Shown: positions 52,482 to 62,213 of the stretch, piece after piece
Layout of the letters: each line of letters starts with the position of its first letter
Position numbering within the stretch: position 1 is the stretch's first letter
NCBI RefSeq assembly: GCF_033880585.1
Contig: NZ_CP137624.1
Coordinates: 1-64,000, forward strand
Direction: 5' to 3'
Origin: Lysinibacillus louembei
GTDB taxonomy: Bacteria > Bacillota > Bacilli > Bacillales_A > Planococcaceae
DNA length: 64,000 nucleotides
Translations under genes and position numbers: made by a program
The notes under the pieces: model-generated
Seen by the model: the letters and a program-made list of their open reading frames with translations, nothing else
What the model was told of the DNA's origin: nothing
The model's database searches: none

Positions 52482-52913
52482 TTATTGCATTTCTCTTGTT
52501 AAATATTGTATTTTATTTTCAATTAAGCGCATGCTTCCTGCAATTTGAATATGACGTAATTGCTGCTGCTTGTCAAAAATATAATAGGCTGGTACAAAGC
52601 GAGGATTATAAAGATTTGTTAAATGCTTATTATGATCTAAAAAGACAGCTTCTCTCATATCAAATTGGCGTACGGCTTCCTTGACTGTTGCTAGCTCCTC
52701 ATCTTCAGGTAGTCTAGGCATATGCACCGCTACTAATTCAACTTCATAATTTTTAGCAACAGAATAAAGCCTTGGTAGCAGCTCCTTACATAACGAACAG
52801 CTCACTGACCAAAAATGAACAATTGTCAGCGTGTTTAAATCACCCTTTCTAATTTTCCGATTTAGCCACCCTGTTGCGCCTTGAAACTCTGGCATTGTTT
52901 CCTTCAATTTCAT
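52482..52913 (-). CDS. Thioredoxin-like thiol-disulfide protein
   Basis: 143 residues with a thioredoxin fold: IVHFWSVSCSLCKELLPRLY contains a CSLC redox pair (about 38-41) and NPRFVPAYYIF the cis-proline. It has the TlpA/ResA length but no signal peptide, so it is probably cytoplasmic. The first residues (MKLKETMPEFQGATGWLNRK) match TlpA-like proteins. Start ATG 52911-52913 follows AAGGAGGAGATAACA. Substrate unknown. Confidence 0.88.
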   Translation of the reverse strand: MKLKETMPEFQGATGWLNRKIRKGDLNTLTIVHFWSVSCSLCKELLPRLYSVAKNYEVELVAVHMPRLPEDEELATVKEAVRQFDMREAVFLDHNKHLTNLYNPRFVPAYYIFDKQQQLRHIQIAGSMRLIENKIQYLTREMQ

Positions 52914-52993
52914 TGTTATCTCCTCCTTCTTTACAATATGTCAGGACAGGGGAAAATTTGCGCTAAATTGTTTGTAAAAACTTATAAAAACAC

Positions 52994-53049
52994 TTGTTTT
53001 TTAGACAAAAGAATGTATAATTATCTATGTTTTTGTAAACTTAAAGTTT
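52994..53049 (+). promoter_or_regulatory. Promoter and palindromic operator of the pot operon
   Basis: TTGTTT (52994-52999) and TATAAT (53016-53021), 16 bases apart. Downstream a 13-base palindrome AAACTTAAAGTTT (53037-53049) lies among repeated GTAAA/TAAACTT units, a likely binding site for the XRE-cupin regulator. Confidence 0.55.
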
Positions 53050-53111
53050 TGTAAAAGTAAACTTTCATAACTCGCAGTTTAAAATTACTAAACTTATAAG
53101 GAGGCAAAGAA

Positions 53112-53657
53112 ATGCAAATTGGTATGAAAATAAAGGAGCTCCGACTAAAAAAAGGGCTTACTCAAGAGGAGCTTGGCGAACGTACAGATTTAACGAAGGG
53201 CTATATTTCGCAGCTTGAACGTGATTTGAACTCCCCTTCTATCGAAACACTATTTTCGCTTTTAGAGGTGCTTGGCACAACGCCAAAACAATTTTTTGAT
53301 GATGAGAAATGGCAAAATAAGCATGTTGTTTTTACAGAGGAAGATCGCACTAGCTTTACAGATAATGAAAAGCAATATGAAATTGAGTGGTTAATTCCAA
53401 CATCGAACGATAAAGAGATGGAGCCTGTCTTTTTAAAAATTCATAAGGGAGGCGCATTTAAAGCCTTTGAACCCTCTCTTGCTGAAACGTTTATTTACGT
53501 ATTAAAGGGACGCATTCGTGTCGTCATTGGAGATGAAGCCTATATCGCAACAGAAGGACATTCTGTTTATTATGATGCTATATCCAATCACCAAATTTTT
53601 AATGTATATGACGGGACAACAGAATTGTTGCTTGTCGCTACGGAATCTTACTTATAG
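53112..53657 (+). CDS. XRE-cupin transcriptional regulator of the pot operon
   Basis: 181 residues. The N-terminal Cro/C1 HTH (KIKELRLKKGLTQEELGERT, LTKGYISQLERDLNSPSIET) is joined to a C-terminal cupin_2 domain (FKAFEPSLAETFIYVLKGRI, GHSVYYDAISNHQIFNVYDG). This architecture is typical of regulators of polyamine and amino-acid genes such as PuuR. It is the first gene before potA, 15 bases upstream, so it probably represses the operon when polyamine binds the cupin. Start ATG 53112 follows AAGGAGGC. Confidence 0.9.
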   Translation: MQIGMKIKELRLKKGLTQEELGERTDLTKGYISQLERDLNSPSIETLFSLLEVLGTTPKQFFDDEKWQNKHVVFTEEDRTSFTDNEKQYEIEWLIPTSNDKEMEPVFLKIHKGGAFKAFEPSLAETFIYVLKGRIRVVIGDEAYIATEGHSVYYDAISNHQIFNVYDGTTELLLVATESYL

Positions 53658-53672
53658 TTTAGGAGGCTTGTT

Positions 53673-54779
53673 ATGGACAACAATACAATTATTCGTTTTG
53701 AAAATGTAACGAAATCTTATGACGATGGAACAGTCGTATTAAAAAATATTAATTTTGAGCTAGAGAAAGGTAAGTTTTACACATTGCTTGGTCCATCTGG
53801 CTGTGGCAAAACAACAATTTTACGCATTATTGCAGGCTTTACAGAGCCAACTGATGGCGCAGTCTTCTTTCATGATAAAAAAATTAATAATGTACCTGCG
53901 AACGAGCGTCAAGTAAATACGGTGTTCCAAGATTACGCGCTGTTTCCTCATTTAAACGTTTTTGAAAATGTAGCGTTTGGTTTACGCATTAAAAAGGTAA
54001 AGGAAGCTGAAATTGAAACGCGTGTACAAGAGGCATTAAAATTCGTTAACTTAGCAGGCTATGGCAACCGTGAAATTTCCGAAATGTCAGGTGGTCAACG
54101 TCAACGTGTTGCAATTGCACGTGCTATTATTAATGATCCTGAAATTATTTTATTAGATGAGCCATTATCAGCGCTTGATTTAAAGCTACGTACAGAGATG
54201 CAGTATGAGCTACGTGAATTACAGCAACGCCTTGGCAAAACATTTGTCTTCGTTACACATGACCAAGAGGAAGCGCTGGCAATGAGCGATGAGATTTTCG
54301 TTTTATCAAACGGTGAAATTCAGCAATCTGGTACACCTGTGGATATTTATGATGAGCCGATTAACCGCTTCGTTGCTGACTTTATCGGTGAATCCAATAT
54401 TGTTGATGGCACGATGATTGACGACTTCCGCGTTCGCTTTGCTGGTAAGGAATTTGAGTGTGTTGACCAAGGGATGCAAAAAAATGAAAAAATCGATATT
54501 GTTATTCGCCCAGAGGATTTAGAAATTACAACGGTTGAAAAAGGAAAATTAATCGTGACAGTAGATACGCAATTATTCCGTGGTGTGCACTATGAAATTT
54601 CGACATACGACCAAGATGGCAACGAATGGCTCGTTCACTCTTTGAAGAAGGCAGAAGTGGGACAACAAATTGGCTTAGATTTCGATCCAGAAGCTATTCA
54701 TGTTATGCGCTTAAACGAAACGGAGGAAGATTTCGACAAGCGACTTGAATCATATGGAGATGATGACAATGCAAACTAA
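53673..54779 (+). CDS. potA: Spermidine/putrescine ABC transporter ATP-binding protein
   Basis: 368 residues. Walker [11 protein letters not shown] (about 40-47), Q-loop [11 protein letters not shown], signature [14 protein letters not shown], Walker [12 protein letters not shown] and H-loop VTHDQEEA, followed by the C-terminal TOBE domain ([20 protein letters not shown]). This is the full PotA layout. It powers polyamine import. It overlaps potB by 11 bases. Confidence 0.95.
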   Translation: MDNNTIIRFENVTKSYDDGTVVLKNINFELEKGKFYTLLGPSGCGKTTILRIIAGFTEPTDGAVFFHDKKINNVPANERQVNTVFQDYALFPHLNVFENVAFGLRIKKVKEAEIETRVQEALKFVNLAGYGNREISEMSGGQRQRVAIARAIINDPEIILLDEPLSALDLKLRTEMQYELRELQQRLGKTFVFVTHDQEEALAMSDEIFVLSNGEIQQSGTPVDIYDEPINRFVADFIGESNIVDGTMIDDFRVRFAGKEFECVDQGMQKNEKIDIVIRPEDLEITTVEKGKLIVTVDTQLFRGVHYEISTYDQDGNEWLVHSLKKAEVGQQIGLDFDPEAIHVMRLNETEEDFDKRLESYGDDDNAN

Positions 54780-55575
54780 AAATTCAAAAAGCGCATTATT
54801 TCCTTATGTGATTTGGATTGCACTCTTTGTAATCGCGCCGATTGCCTTAATTATTTATTATTCCCTTCAAGATTTAGAGGGGAATTTCACATTAGCGAAC
54901 TATGCGGCATTTTTCTCAACAGTTTATTTGAAAATGACCTTGTCTAGCTTTTGGTACGCCTTTTTAATTACGTTTTTCACATTGCTTGTGTCGTATCCAG
55001 TCGCTTATTTATTAACAAAAACGAAGCATAAGCATTTATGGCTAATGCTCATTATTATCCCTTCATGGATTAACTTGTTATTAAAAACCTATGCCTTTAT
55101 TGGTATTTTCGGCTTGTACGGACCGATTAATGCCATGATTGAAGTGTTTGGCTTTGATCCACAGCAAATGCTATTTACTGATTTTAGCTTTGTCTTCGTA
55201 TCGGTTTATATTTTCATACCGTTTATGATTATTCCGATTTTCAACTCGCTTGATAAACTAAACCCAACGCTTGTCTATGCGGCACGTGACCTTGGGGCTT
55301 CAAGCTTTACAACATTCCGTCGTGTCATTTTCCCATTGACGATGGACGGGGTAAAATCAGGTATTCAAGTAACATTTATCCCTGCTCTATCGCTCTTTAT
55401 GATTACACGATTGATTGCAGGGAATCGCGTTATTACGCTCGGAACTGCGATTGAGCAACAATTCCTTGTATCACAAAACTGGGGAATGGGTTCAACAATT
55501 GCGGTATTTTTAATCTTTATTATGGTTGTTATTATGCTATTTACAGGAAAAAACTCTAAGGGAGGCCGCGTATAA
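54769..55575 (+). CDS. potB: Spermidine/putrescine ABC permease PotB
   Basis: 268 residues from ATG 54769, behind GGAGATGATGACA and inside the end of potA. Six membrane segments and the permease EAA loop ([20 protein letters not shown], about 180-200) that contacts PotA. Motifs [20 protein letters not shown] and [20 protein letters not shown] are typical of PotB. It ends by overlapping the potC start. Confidence 0.94.
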   Translation: MQTKNSKSALFPYVIWIALFVIAPIALIIYYSLQDLEGNFTLANYAAFFSTVYLKMTLSSFWYAFLITFFTLLVSYPVAYLLTKTKHKHLWLMLIIIPSWINLLLKTYAFIGIFGLYGPINAMIEVFGFDPQQMLFTDFSFVFVSVYIFIPFMIIPIFNSLDKLNPTLVYAARDLGASSFTTFRRVIFPLTMDGVKSGIQVTFIPALSLFMITRLIAGNRVITLGTAIEQQFLVSQNWGMGSTIAVFLIFIMVVIMLFTGKNSKGGRV

Positions 55576-56369
55576 TGGAAAAGCTATCACCTATTTCTAA
55601 AATTTATTTGGTGCTCGTTTTCGTTATTTTATATGCGCCAATCTTTTATCTTATCTTTTATTCGTTCAATAGCGCTGGCAATATGAACGATTTCGAATCC
55701 TTTACATGGGAGCATTATGCTGCTGTCTTTGGTGATTCACGCTTAATTGTTATTTTAATTAATACAATTTTAGTCGCATTGCTTTCTGGCTTGCTCGCAA
55801 CAATTATCGGGACATTCGGCGCAATCGGCATTGTGTCAGTTAAAAATGCAAAAATGCGTAGCGTCTTGCTGTCATTAAACAATGTGTTAATCGTTAGCCC
55901 TGATGTTATTATCGGTGCAAGCTTCTTAATTTTATTTACATTTATCGGCGTGAAGCTTGGCTTTGCCTCTGTACTTGTTTCACACATTGCCTTCAGTGTG
56001 CCGATTGTTGTGCTGATGGTGCTGCCAAAATTGCTTGAAATGAATACATCGCTAATTGATGCGGCACGCGATTTAGGTGCAACGAAACGTGATGTATTAA
56101 TGCGCGTCATTTTACCTTATATTGCACCAGGCATTTTTGCTGGCTTTTTCATGGCCTTGACGTATTCATTAGATGATTTCGCTGTAACATTTTTCGTTAC
56201 AGGAAATGGCTTTAGCACATTGTCTGTCGAAATTTACTCGATGGCACGTACTGGTATTACATTAACGATTAACGCAATTTCTGGTTTAATTTTTGTTATT
56301 ACAGTACTTGTTGTTGTCGGCTACTATTTTGTTAATAATCGCTCAAAGCAAGCAAAGGTGGGACGCTAA
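55575..56369 (+). CDS. potC: Spermidine/putrescine ABC permease PotC
   Basis: 264 residues and six membrane segments (IYLVLVFVILYAPIFYLIFY, LINTILVALLSGLLATIIGT) with the EAA loop DAARDLGATKRDVLMRVILP (about 175-195) and MALTYSLDDFAVTFFVTGNG, a PotC hallmark. It starts at ATG 55575 at the end of potB. It forms the channel with PotB. Confidence 0.95.
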   Translation: MEKLSPISKIYLVLVFVILYAPIFYLIFYSFNSAGNMNDFESFTWEHYAAVFGDSRLIVILINTILVALLSGLLATIIGTFGAIGIVSVKNAKMRSVLLSLNNVLIVSPDVIIGASFLILFTFIGVKLGFASVLVSHIAFSVPIVVLMVLPKLLEMNTSLIDAARDLGATKRDVLMRVILPYIAPGIFAGFFMALTYSLDDFAVTFFVTGNGFSTLSVEIYSMARTGITLTINAISGLIFVITVLVVVGYYFVNNRSKQAKVGR

Positions 56370-56372
56370 CAA

Positions 56373-57449
56373 ATGAAACAGTTACTACAAGCTACAATTG
56401 CGATCGTCATTGCGTGTGCCTTGCTATTTTTAGCTGCCAGTCAACTGCAAGTCAAAGGCGGCAAAGGTGGCAAAGATACACTCACTGTTTTCAACTGGGG
56501 TGAATATATCGATCCCGATTTAATTAAAGAATTTGAAAAAGAAACAGGTATCCATGTCATTTACGAAACATTCGATTCAAATGAAGCAATGCTGACAAAA
56601 ATTCAACAAGGTGGCTCAGCATATGATGTTGCTGCTCCTTCTGAATATACTGTAGAAATGATGAAGGAAAAGGATTTGTTAATTCCTTTAGATCATTCGA
56701 AAATACCAAATATGAAAAATATCGACCCTTATTTTTTAAATTTAGCATTTGACCCAGACAATGAATATTCACTGCCGTATTTTTGGGGAACAGTTGGCAT
56801 CGTCTATAATCCAACAATGATTGGTGATGACTTAACATTTGAATCATGGGAAGATTTATGGGACCCATCGCTAAAAGGTAAAGTCTTTTTAGTAGATGGT
56901 GCACGCGAAGTGATGGGAATGGGTCTTAATTCGATTGGTCAATCTTTAAATACAAAGGACGACCAAATTTTACGTACAGCAACGGATAAGTTAATTACAC
57001 TTGCACCAAATGTAAAGGCGATTATCGGTGACGAAATTACACCATTAATGATTAATAATGAAGCATCTGTTGCCTTAACTTGGTCAGGGCAAGCCGCAGA
57101 TATGATGTTTGAAAATGAGGATTTAACATATGCGGTGCCTGAAGAAGGCTCCAATTTATGGTTCGATAATTTCGTTATTCCAAAAACGTCAAAGAACATT
57201 GATGGAGCACATGCCTTCATCAACTTTATGCTTGATGCAGAGGTCAACGCCCAAAACACAGATTATGTGGGCTACTCTACACCTAACTTAGCTGCAATGG
57301 AGTTAATGGATCCAGAAGTAGTGGAAGATGAGCGTTACTACCCAGATGAGGAAACACGCGAGCATCTTGAAGTATATGAAAACCTTGGTCTTGAATGGCT
57401 TGGGAAGTATAATGAATTGTTTTTAGAGTTTAAGATGAGCATGAATTAA
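56373..57449 (+). CDS. potD: Spermidine/putrescine-binding protein PotD
   Basis: 358 residues. The mature part is typical: TLTVFNWGEYIDPDLIKEFE, GIHVIYETFDSNEAMLTKIQ, YDVAAPSEYTVEMMKEKDLL, YSLPYFWGTVGIVYNP and LWFDNFVIPKTSKNIDGAHA. The N-terminus is one hydrophobic segment (ATIAIVIACALLFLAASQLQ) but has no Cys after the hydrophobic core, so the usual lipobox is missing. It may stay anchored by an uncleaved helix. It starts three bases after potC. Confidence 0.93.
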   Translation: MKQLLQATIAIVIACALLFLAASQLQVKGGKGGKDTLTVFNWGEYIDPDLIKEFEKETGIHVIYETFDSNEAMLTKIQQGGSAYDVAAPSEYTVEMMKEKDLLIPLDHSKIPNMKNIDPYFLNLAFDPDNEYSLPYFWGTVGIVYNPTMIGDDLTFESWEDLWDPSLKGKVFLVDGAREVMGMGLNSIGQSLNTKDDQILRTATDKLITLAPNVKAIIGDEITPLMINNEASVALTWSGQAADMMFENEDLTYAVPEEGSNLWFDNFVIPKTSKNIDGAHAFINFMLDAEVNAQNTDYVGYSTPNLAAMELMDPEVVEDERYYPDEETREHLEVYENLGLEWLGKYNELFLEFKMSMN

Positions 57450-57454
57450 AAAGA

Positions 57455-57458
57455 AGCT
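57455..57458. repeat. Target-site duplication AGCT (left)
   Basis: AGCT at 57455-57458 and again at 58894-58897 borders the IS3-family element. Confidence 0.65.
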
Positions 57459-57490
57459 TGGGTAGTGACCCCTTAAAGTTAGAGTTTTAA

Positions 57491-58312
57491 TTATGAAGCG
57501 GATTGGCTGGCATGCGTTCGGTATTTTACCGGGCTCATGCCGGCCAGTTTTTGTTTAATTCGCTCGTTATTGTAGTAATCCATATATTGCTCAATTTTCT
57601 TCTGTAACGCTTCGTAAGAGACGACTTCTTCACCGTAATACATTTCCTGTTTCAGTAAGCCAAAGAAGTTCTCCATCATCGCATTATCTGCGCATGTTGC
57701 TTTGCGAGACATGCTTTGGAAAATCTTGTTCTGCTTTCATGTTTTCACCCATTGGTTATGTTGATAGTGCCAACCTTGATCGGAATGAATTGTGGTACGA
57801 TAGTCAGCTCGCTCTTGAATAACTGGGAGTGCTTGTTTCAGTGAATTCATCATGAAATCAAGTGTTGGGCGTTTAGACATACTAAATCCAATGATTTCAC
57901 CGTTATATACATCAAGAAGCGGGCTCAAATACAACTTTTCATTATTTATACATTTGAATTCCGTTACGTCTGTCACCACTTTTTGAAGGGCATAGGGTGT
58001 AGTGAAACGACGATTCAAACGATTTTTGGCTACTTTTCCAACGGTCCCTTTATACGATTGATAGCGTGATTTCCGCATGAATTTCTCGCATTTCAAGTTC
58101 AATTTCCGCATGAGACGCTGTACCTTCTTATGATTAATCATGTAACCTTGCCCTTTCAATTCCGCATGAATTCTGCGGTAGCCATATCGACCTTCATGTT
58201 TCTCAAATACCTCTATAATCAACGTCTTCCAAGCTTTATCTGGATCTTCTTGATGCATTTGTTTGATGTGATAGTGATAAGTCGCTTCCGGCATGTCTAC
58301 ACGCTTTAACAC
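57491..58312 (-). pseudogene. IS3-family transposase OrfB, broken by a nonsense codon
   Basis: The rve/DDE integrase part: TDVTEF (first Asp), HSDQGWHY (second Asp) and NAMMENFFGLLKQE (Glu). An in-frame TGA in HNQWVKT-stop-KQNKIFQ (about 57737-57739) divides the frame into 191 residues (57737-58312) and 73 residues (57491-57712 from the next Met). Everything continues in the same frame after the stop, so one base change explains it. Normal expression would be by -1 frameshift from orfA through FELKEEEFRLKDVLK. Without suppression, the Glu of DDE is lost. Confidence 0.88.
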
Positions 58313-58317
58313 ATCTT

Positions 58318-58875
58318 TTAATCGGAATTCTTCTTCTTTGAGTTCAAAGGCAATCGCTGCTTGTGCTTTTCGAGAAAGGCATCCGGGTTCTCTCGAAAAG
58401 CCTTCAACTTGTTTAAATAGGCGACCTCTAGACGAAGCAGTTCATTTTCGCGTTCTAACTGCTCCTCACGTGACATTTCTTTTTGAGTTGGTGTAGCTTG
58501 TGGTTTTTTAGACATAGATGGGCGCCCCTTTGCTTTTTCTTGCAGGCCCTCTACCCCTTCTTTTAGAAATTTATCGTTCCAATTGGCGATTAAACTCGGA
58601 TTGTTTAGCTTAAATTGAATCGCCGTCTCTTGATAAGAAGCACCTGTTTGTTTTATAAAGTGTAATACATCCACTTTGAATTGAACAGAATAAATCGCCT
58701 TCTTTTTCTTAACAGATAATCCTTTACGACCAAATTCCTTGTAAGCACGTACCCAACGTCTAACTTGAGACTCTGCACCAATCTGGTATTTCTTCGCCAT
58801 TAATGGATAACCCAAAGTACCTTGAAGATACTCGAGTACCACCTTCAATTTAAATTCTTCACTGTATTTCGCCAT
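58318..58875 (-). CDS. IS3-family transposase OrfA
   Basis: 185 residues from ATG 58873-58875 (MAKYSEEFKLKVVLEYLQGT). Two helix-turn-helix units (YPLMAKKYQIGAESQVRRWV; SYQETAIQFKLNNPSLIANW) precede a C-terminal leucine-zipper-like segment (EQLERENELLRLEVAYLNKL). This is the IS150-group OrfA length. Its stop overlaps the orfB frame, allowing programmed frameshifting. Confidence 0.9.
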   Translation of the reverse strand: MAKYSEEFKLKVVLEYLQGTLGYPLMAKKYQIGAESQVRRWVRAYKEFGRKGLSVKKKKAIYSVQFKVDVLHFIKQTGASYQETAIQFKLNNPSLIANWNDKFLKEGVEGLQEKAKGRPSMSKKPQATPTQKEMSREEQLERENELLRLEVAYLNKLKAFRENPDAFLEKHKQRLPLNSKKKNSD

Positions 58876-58910
58876 TAAAAAACACCCCAAACAAGCTTCT
58901 TTTATTATTG

Positions 58911-61900
58911 CTATCTTTGCATGATTCGATATAAAAATGCGACAAATTGTGCTCTTGTGACAGGCTCATTCGGATGGAAGTTACCTTTATCGCCTAATGC
59001 AATACCTTCACGCTCTAACACTGCAATATAGCCCGCACTCCAATGCTTACTATCTACATCTGCAAATGAACTTGTGCCTTCTGGAGTTAAACCGAGCACT
59101 CCTACAAGCACTTTTGCTAATTGTGCTCTTGTCATATTTTCTGCTGGGAGGAACGCACCATTTGACCCATCTACAATGCCTGCTTGTTGTAATGTCGCAA
59201 TCGCCTTATAGTAAGGATGATTTTTCGGTACATCTGAGAAATCCTCAGCGGTTCTTACGGTTTCAAGGGAAAAGGCTCTTGTTAGTAACACTGCCACATG
59301 CATACGGCTAATTGGTGTATTCGGACGGAAAGACCCATCCTCATAGCCTTGAATAATGCCATTCGCTGCCAGTTCCTCTATCATTTCTTTTGCCCAATGA
59401 CTTTCCACATCACGAAATGTCACGATTGGCTTTGGTGATGGCGGTTCTTGTGGTTGCTTCGGCTCTTCCATAGGAAATGCTATCCATTTGGCATAAAGTG
59501 TTATGCTCTCCTTAACAAGTGTATCTTCCGCCCAAGGCTTTGTCAGTGCTTCATCCTCATACCAACCGGCAAAACGATAACCCTCTCTTGTTGGGGTAGG
59601 TAAGTCACTTATTTTTGTATTATAAGCAAGTTCAAATGGCGCAAGTACTGTACCACCATTTGTACGCAATGTGATTTGGACAGAGGCTGGTGCTGAATTA
59701 TCATTGTCGTTTGATATTGGCGGTGGATTTATGTTACCTCCTGTTGATGGCATAGCAGTAAATTTGATTGTAGCACTAATCGCGGCGCTTATATTGCCCG
59801 CTTTATCCCGAAAGCGTACATAGACCGTCTTCATACCATTTCCTACTGTCAGATTCCAATTGTACGTTGATGCGATATTTTCCCATGCAGATGACCATGT
59901 AGCAGCTTCATTTGATACTTGCATTGCTTCTGTATCCGCACTGACTCCCGCAAACGATAATGTGACATTTCTATCCTTTGTCAATTCATCTCCATCATTA
60001 ATTGTAAAGCTTCCCGTTGGCGCTTCCGTATCCAGCTTGATTGTAGCATTAACCGCACTACTGATATTGCCTGCGCCATCTCGGAAACGTACATAAACCG
60101 TTCTAGCTCCATCTTCTTGTAAAATACGCCAATTATAACTTGGTTCAATAACCTCCCATGTGGAGGGCCAAGTATCCACCCCATTCGATATTTGCATTGC
60201 TTCTACGTCTGAGCTGACTCCCGTAAATGATAGTGTGACATCTATCTCCGTTGTCCATTCATCTCCGCCATTAATTACAACGGTTCCTACCGGTGCTTCC
60301 GTATCCAGTTTAATCGTTTGATTTATAACATTACTTATATTTCCTGCTTCATCTTTGAAGCGGACATACACTGTTTTTACACCATCTCCTGCTGAAAAAT
60401 TCCAGTTGTATGTTGATGTACTATTTTCCCATATAGCTGGCCAGATACCAGCCTCATTTGATATTTGCATTGCTTCTACGTCTGAGCTGACTCCCGTAAA
60501 TGATAATGTGACATCTGTCTTCGTTGTCCATTCATCTCCGTCATTAATTACAACGGTTCCTATCGGTGCTTCCGTATCCAGCTTAATTGTTTGATTTATA
60601 ACATTACTTATATTTCCTGCTTCATCTTTGAAGCGAACATACACCGTCTTTACACCATCTCCTGCTGAAAGCTTCCAATTGTACGTTGATGCGATATTTG
60701 CCCATGCAGATGACCATGTAGCAGCTTCATTTGATACTTGCATTGCTTCTACGTCTGGGCTGACTTCCGTAAATGATAGCGTTACATTCTTATCTGTTAC
60801 CCACTCGTCTCCATCGTTAATTGTAAAATTACCTATTGGTGCTTCTGTATCTAACTTAATTGCAGCACCAATCGTAGTACCGATATTGCCTGCCTTATCA
60901 CGAAAACGCACATATACCGTCTTATCACCGTCCCCTGTTGAAAGGTTCCAGTTATATACCGGCGCAATTGGCGTCCAGACTGCTGTGCTCCAGTCTCCAT
61001 TCAGATTCGACACTTGGAATTCAGCAATACCATCACTAAGATTGTCGAAGGCAAGCTCTACTGCCGTTCCTGTCGCCCATACAGCACCGTTATTGATTGT
61101 TACTGTTCCAGTCGGCGCTGCTGTTAGAAGCTTTATCGAATCGTTTACGACGCCGCTAATATTGCCGGCTTGGTCTTTAAAGCGGACATATACCGTTTTT
61201 TCGCCGTCACCCGGCGTTAGGGTCCAGCCTACCGTTGCCGCTTTCGGCAACCAGCCGCTATGATCATCGAAATCCGCCGGATCATTGGAGATTTGCATTT
61301 CATGAGTATCCGAACTCAAGCCCGATAACATTAAAGTGACATTAACATTGTTCGTCCACTGATTCCCATTATTGATCGTAAGCACCCCGTCCGGTGCCGT
61401 CTGGTCAATCGTAAACGAAACAGTCGTTGTATTACCGGCACCGTCTGTAACAATGAGCGTATAATTCCCTTCTGTTGTGACTAGAGTACCAGAAACTACA
61501 AAGGCGCCGTTCAATGTTGCTATCCCTTCATTGAAGCTGAAAGCTACCGCCCTATTATAGATTCCGCCGTTTGTTACCCCGTCTACTTGAGGTGGAGTGG
61601 TATCCAAAACAATGCTTGCACTGACTGCTGTGCTTATATTGCCTGCAGCATCACGATATTCTACATATACGGTTTTAGTTCCTTCCCCGCCGGAAAGTGT
61701 CCAGCCTTTAGATGTTGAATAGGTTTCCCATGTACCCAAACCCGCAGGCTGGTTCTCATTACGCAACCGCATATGCGTAATACCAGATACGCTGTCGCTA
61801 GCCGATAACGTAAGGCTAACATTAGCATTTGCTGTCTGCAAAGCGCCTTCCGCAATCCTGATTGTACCAGAAGGGTTCGTCTTATCCAGACCAATCATAT

Positions 61901-62213
61901 CGCTGATTGTGTCTGAACTAATATTGCCCGCCGCATCTCTGAACTGGACATACACAGTATTTTGGCCTTCTTGATTGGCAATATTCCAAGAGGCTGATGA
62001 GTTGAATGTTTGCCATGCTCCCCATGACAGAGGATCAAGCGGATTATTTGAGAAACGCATTTCTCTCAAGCCGCTCCCTGAGTCAGACGCCGTCAGACTC
62101 AGTCTAACCGTTGGGGAATTAGTCCATAATGCCCCCCTCATTAATTTGCACTGTTCCTGTCGGCGCAGATCTATCCAAATAGACGGACGTACTATAAACA
62201 GCCGAAATTCCAC
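58911..62213 (-). CDS. SLH surface protein, C-terminal part (frameshifted)
   Basis: Homologous sequence starts about 62130 (ALWTNSPTVRLSLTASDSGS); the residues before it are out of frame. It has about nine tandem Ig-like/bacterial-surface modules of 90-100 residues, each with INxGxxWTTxxxVTLSF, a YNWxLSxGDGxKTVYVRFKD segment and AGNIS. An InlB-type repeat follows (FELAYNTKISDLPTPTREGY, then RFAGWYEDEALTKPW), then three SLH domains (FRDVESHWAKEMIEELAANG, FSDVPKNHPYYKAIATLQQA, FADVDSKHWSAGYIAVLERE). SLH domains bind pyruvylated cell-wall polymer, so this anchors a long surface fibre. With 62119-63420 it forms one gene. Confidence 0.88.
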   Translation of the reverse strand: MEFRLFIVRPSIWIDLRRQEQCKLMRGALWTNSPTVRLSLTASDSGSGLREMRFSNNPLDPLSWGAWQTFNSSASWNIANQEGQNTVYVQFRDAAGNISSDTISDMIGLDKTNPSGTIRIAEGALQTANANVSLTLSASDSVSGITHMRLRNENQPAGLGTWETYSTSKGWTLSGGEGTKTVYVEYRDAAGNISTAVSASIVLDTTPPQVDGVTNGGIYNRAVAFSFNEGIATLNGAFVVSGTLVTTEGNYTLIVTDGAGNTTTVSFTIDQTAPDGVLTINNGNQWTNNVNVTLMLSGLSSDTHEMQISNDPADFDDHSGWLPKAATVGWTLTPGDGEKTVYVRFKDQAGNISGVVNDSIKLLTAAPTGTVTINNGAVWATGTAVELAFDNLSDGIAEFQVSNLNGDWSTAVWTPIAPVYNWNLSTGDGDKTVYVRFRDKAGNIGTTIGAAIKLDTEAPIGNFTINDGDEWVTDKNVTLSFTEVSPDVEAMQVSNEAATWSSAWANIASTYNWKLSAGDGVKTVYVRFKDEAGNISNVINQTIKLDTEAPIGTVVINDGDEWTTKTDVTLSFTGVSSDVEAMQISNEAGIWPAIWENSTSTYNWNFSAGDGVKTVYVRFKDEAGNISNVINQTIKLDTEAPVGTVVINGGDEWTTEIDVTLSFTGVSSDVEAMQISNGVDTWPSTWEVIEPSYNWRILQEDGARTVYVRFRDGAGNISSAVNATIKLDTEAPTGSFTINDGDELTKDRNVTLSFAGVSADTEAMQVSNEAATWSSAWENIASTYNWNLTVGNGMKTVYVRFRDKAGNISAAISATIKFTAMPSTGGNINPPPISNDNDNSAPASVQITLRTNGGTVLAPFELAYNTKISDLPTPTREGYRFAGWYEDEALTKPWAEDTLVKESITLYAKWIAFPMEEPKQPQEPPSPKPIVTFRDVESHWAKEMIEELAANGIIQGYEDGSFRPNTPISRMHVAVLLTRAFSLETVRTAEDFSDVPKNHPYYKAIATLQQAGIVDGSNGAFLPAENMTRAQLAKVLVGVLGLTPEGTSSFADVDSKHWSAGYIAVLEREGIALGDKGNFHPNEPVTRAQFVAFLYRIMQR

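Larger units (their letters stand above)
57459..58893 (-). mobile_element. IS3-family (IS150 group) insertion sequence
   Basis: A 1435-bp element beginning TG and ending CA, flanked by AGCT duplications. It carries orfA and orfB in overlapping frames. It was inserted in the short space between the convergent potD and SLH-protein genes. Joining the flanks restores the palindrome AAAAGAAGCTTCTTTT. Its transposase has a stop codon, so it is now probably immobile on its own. Confidence 0.85.

Noticed and set aside
60628-61263. Open frame of 211 codons on the plus strand
   Set aside because: It is antisense to the repeated Ig-like modules of the SLH protein and itself repeats, as expected of a shadow.
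58950-62100. Regular repeats of about 280 bases that might be a DNA satellite
   Set aside because: They coincide with protein modules of about 95 residues in the SLH protein.
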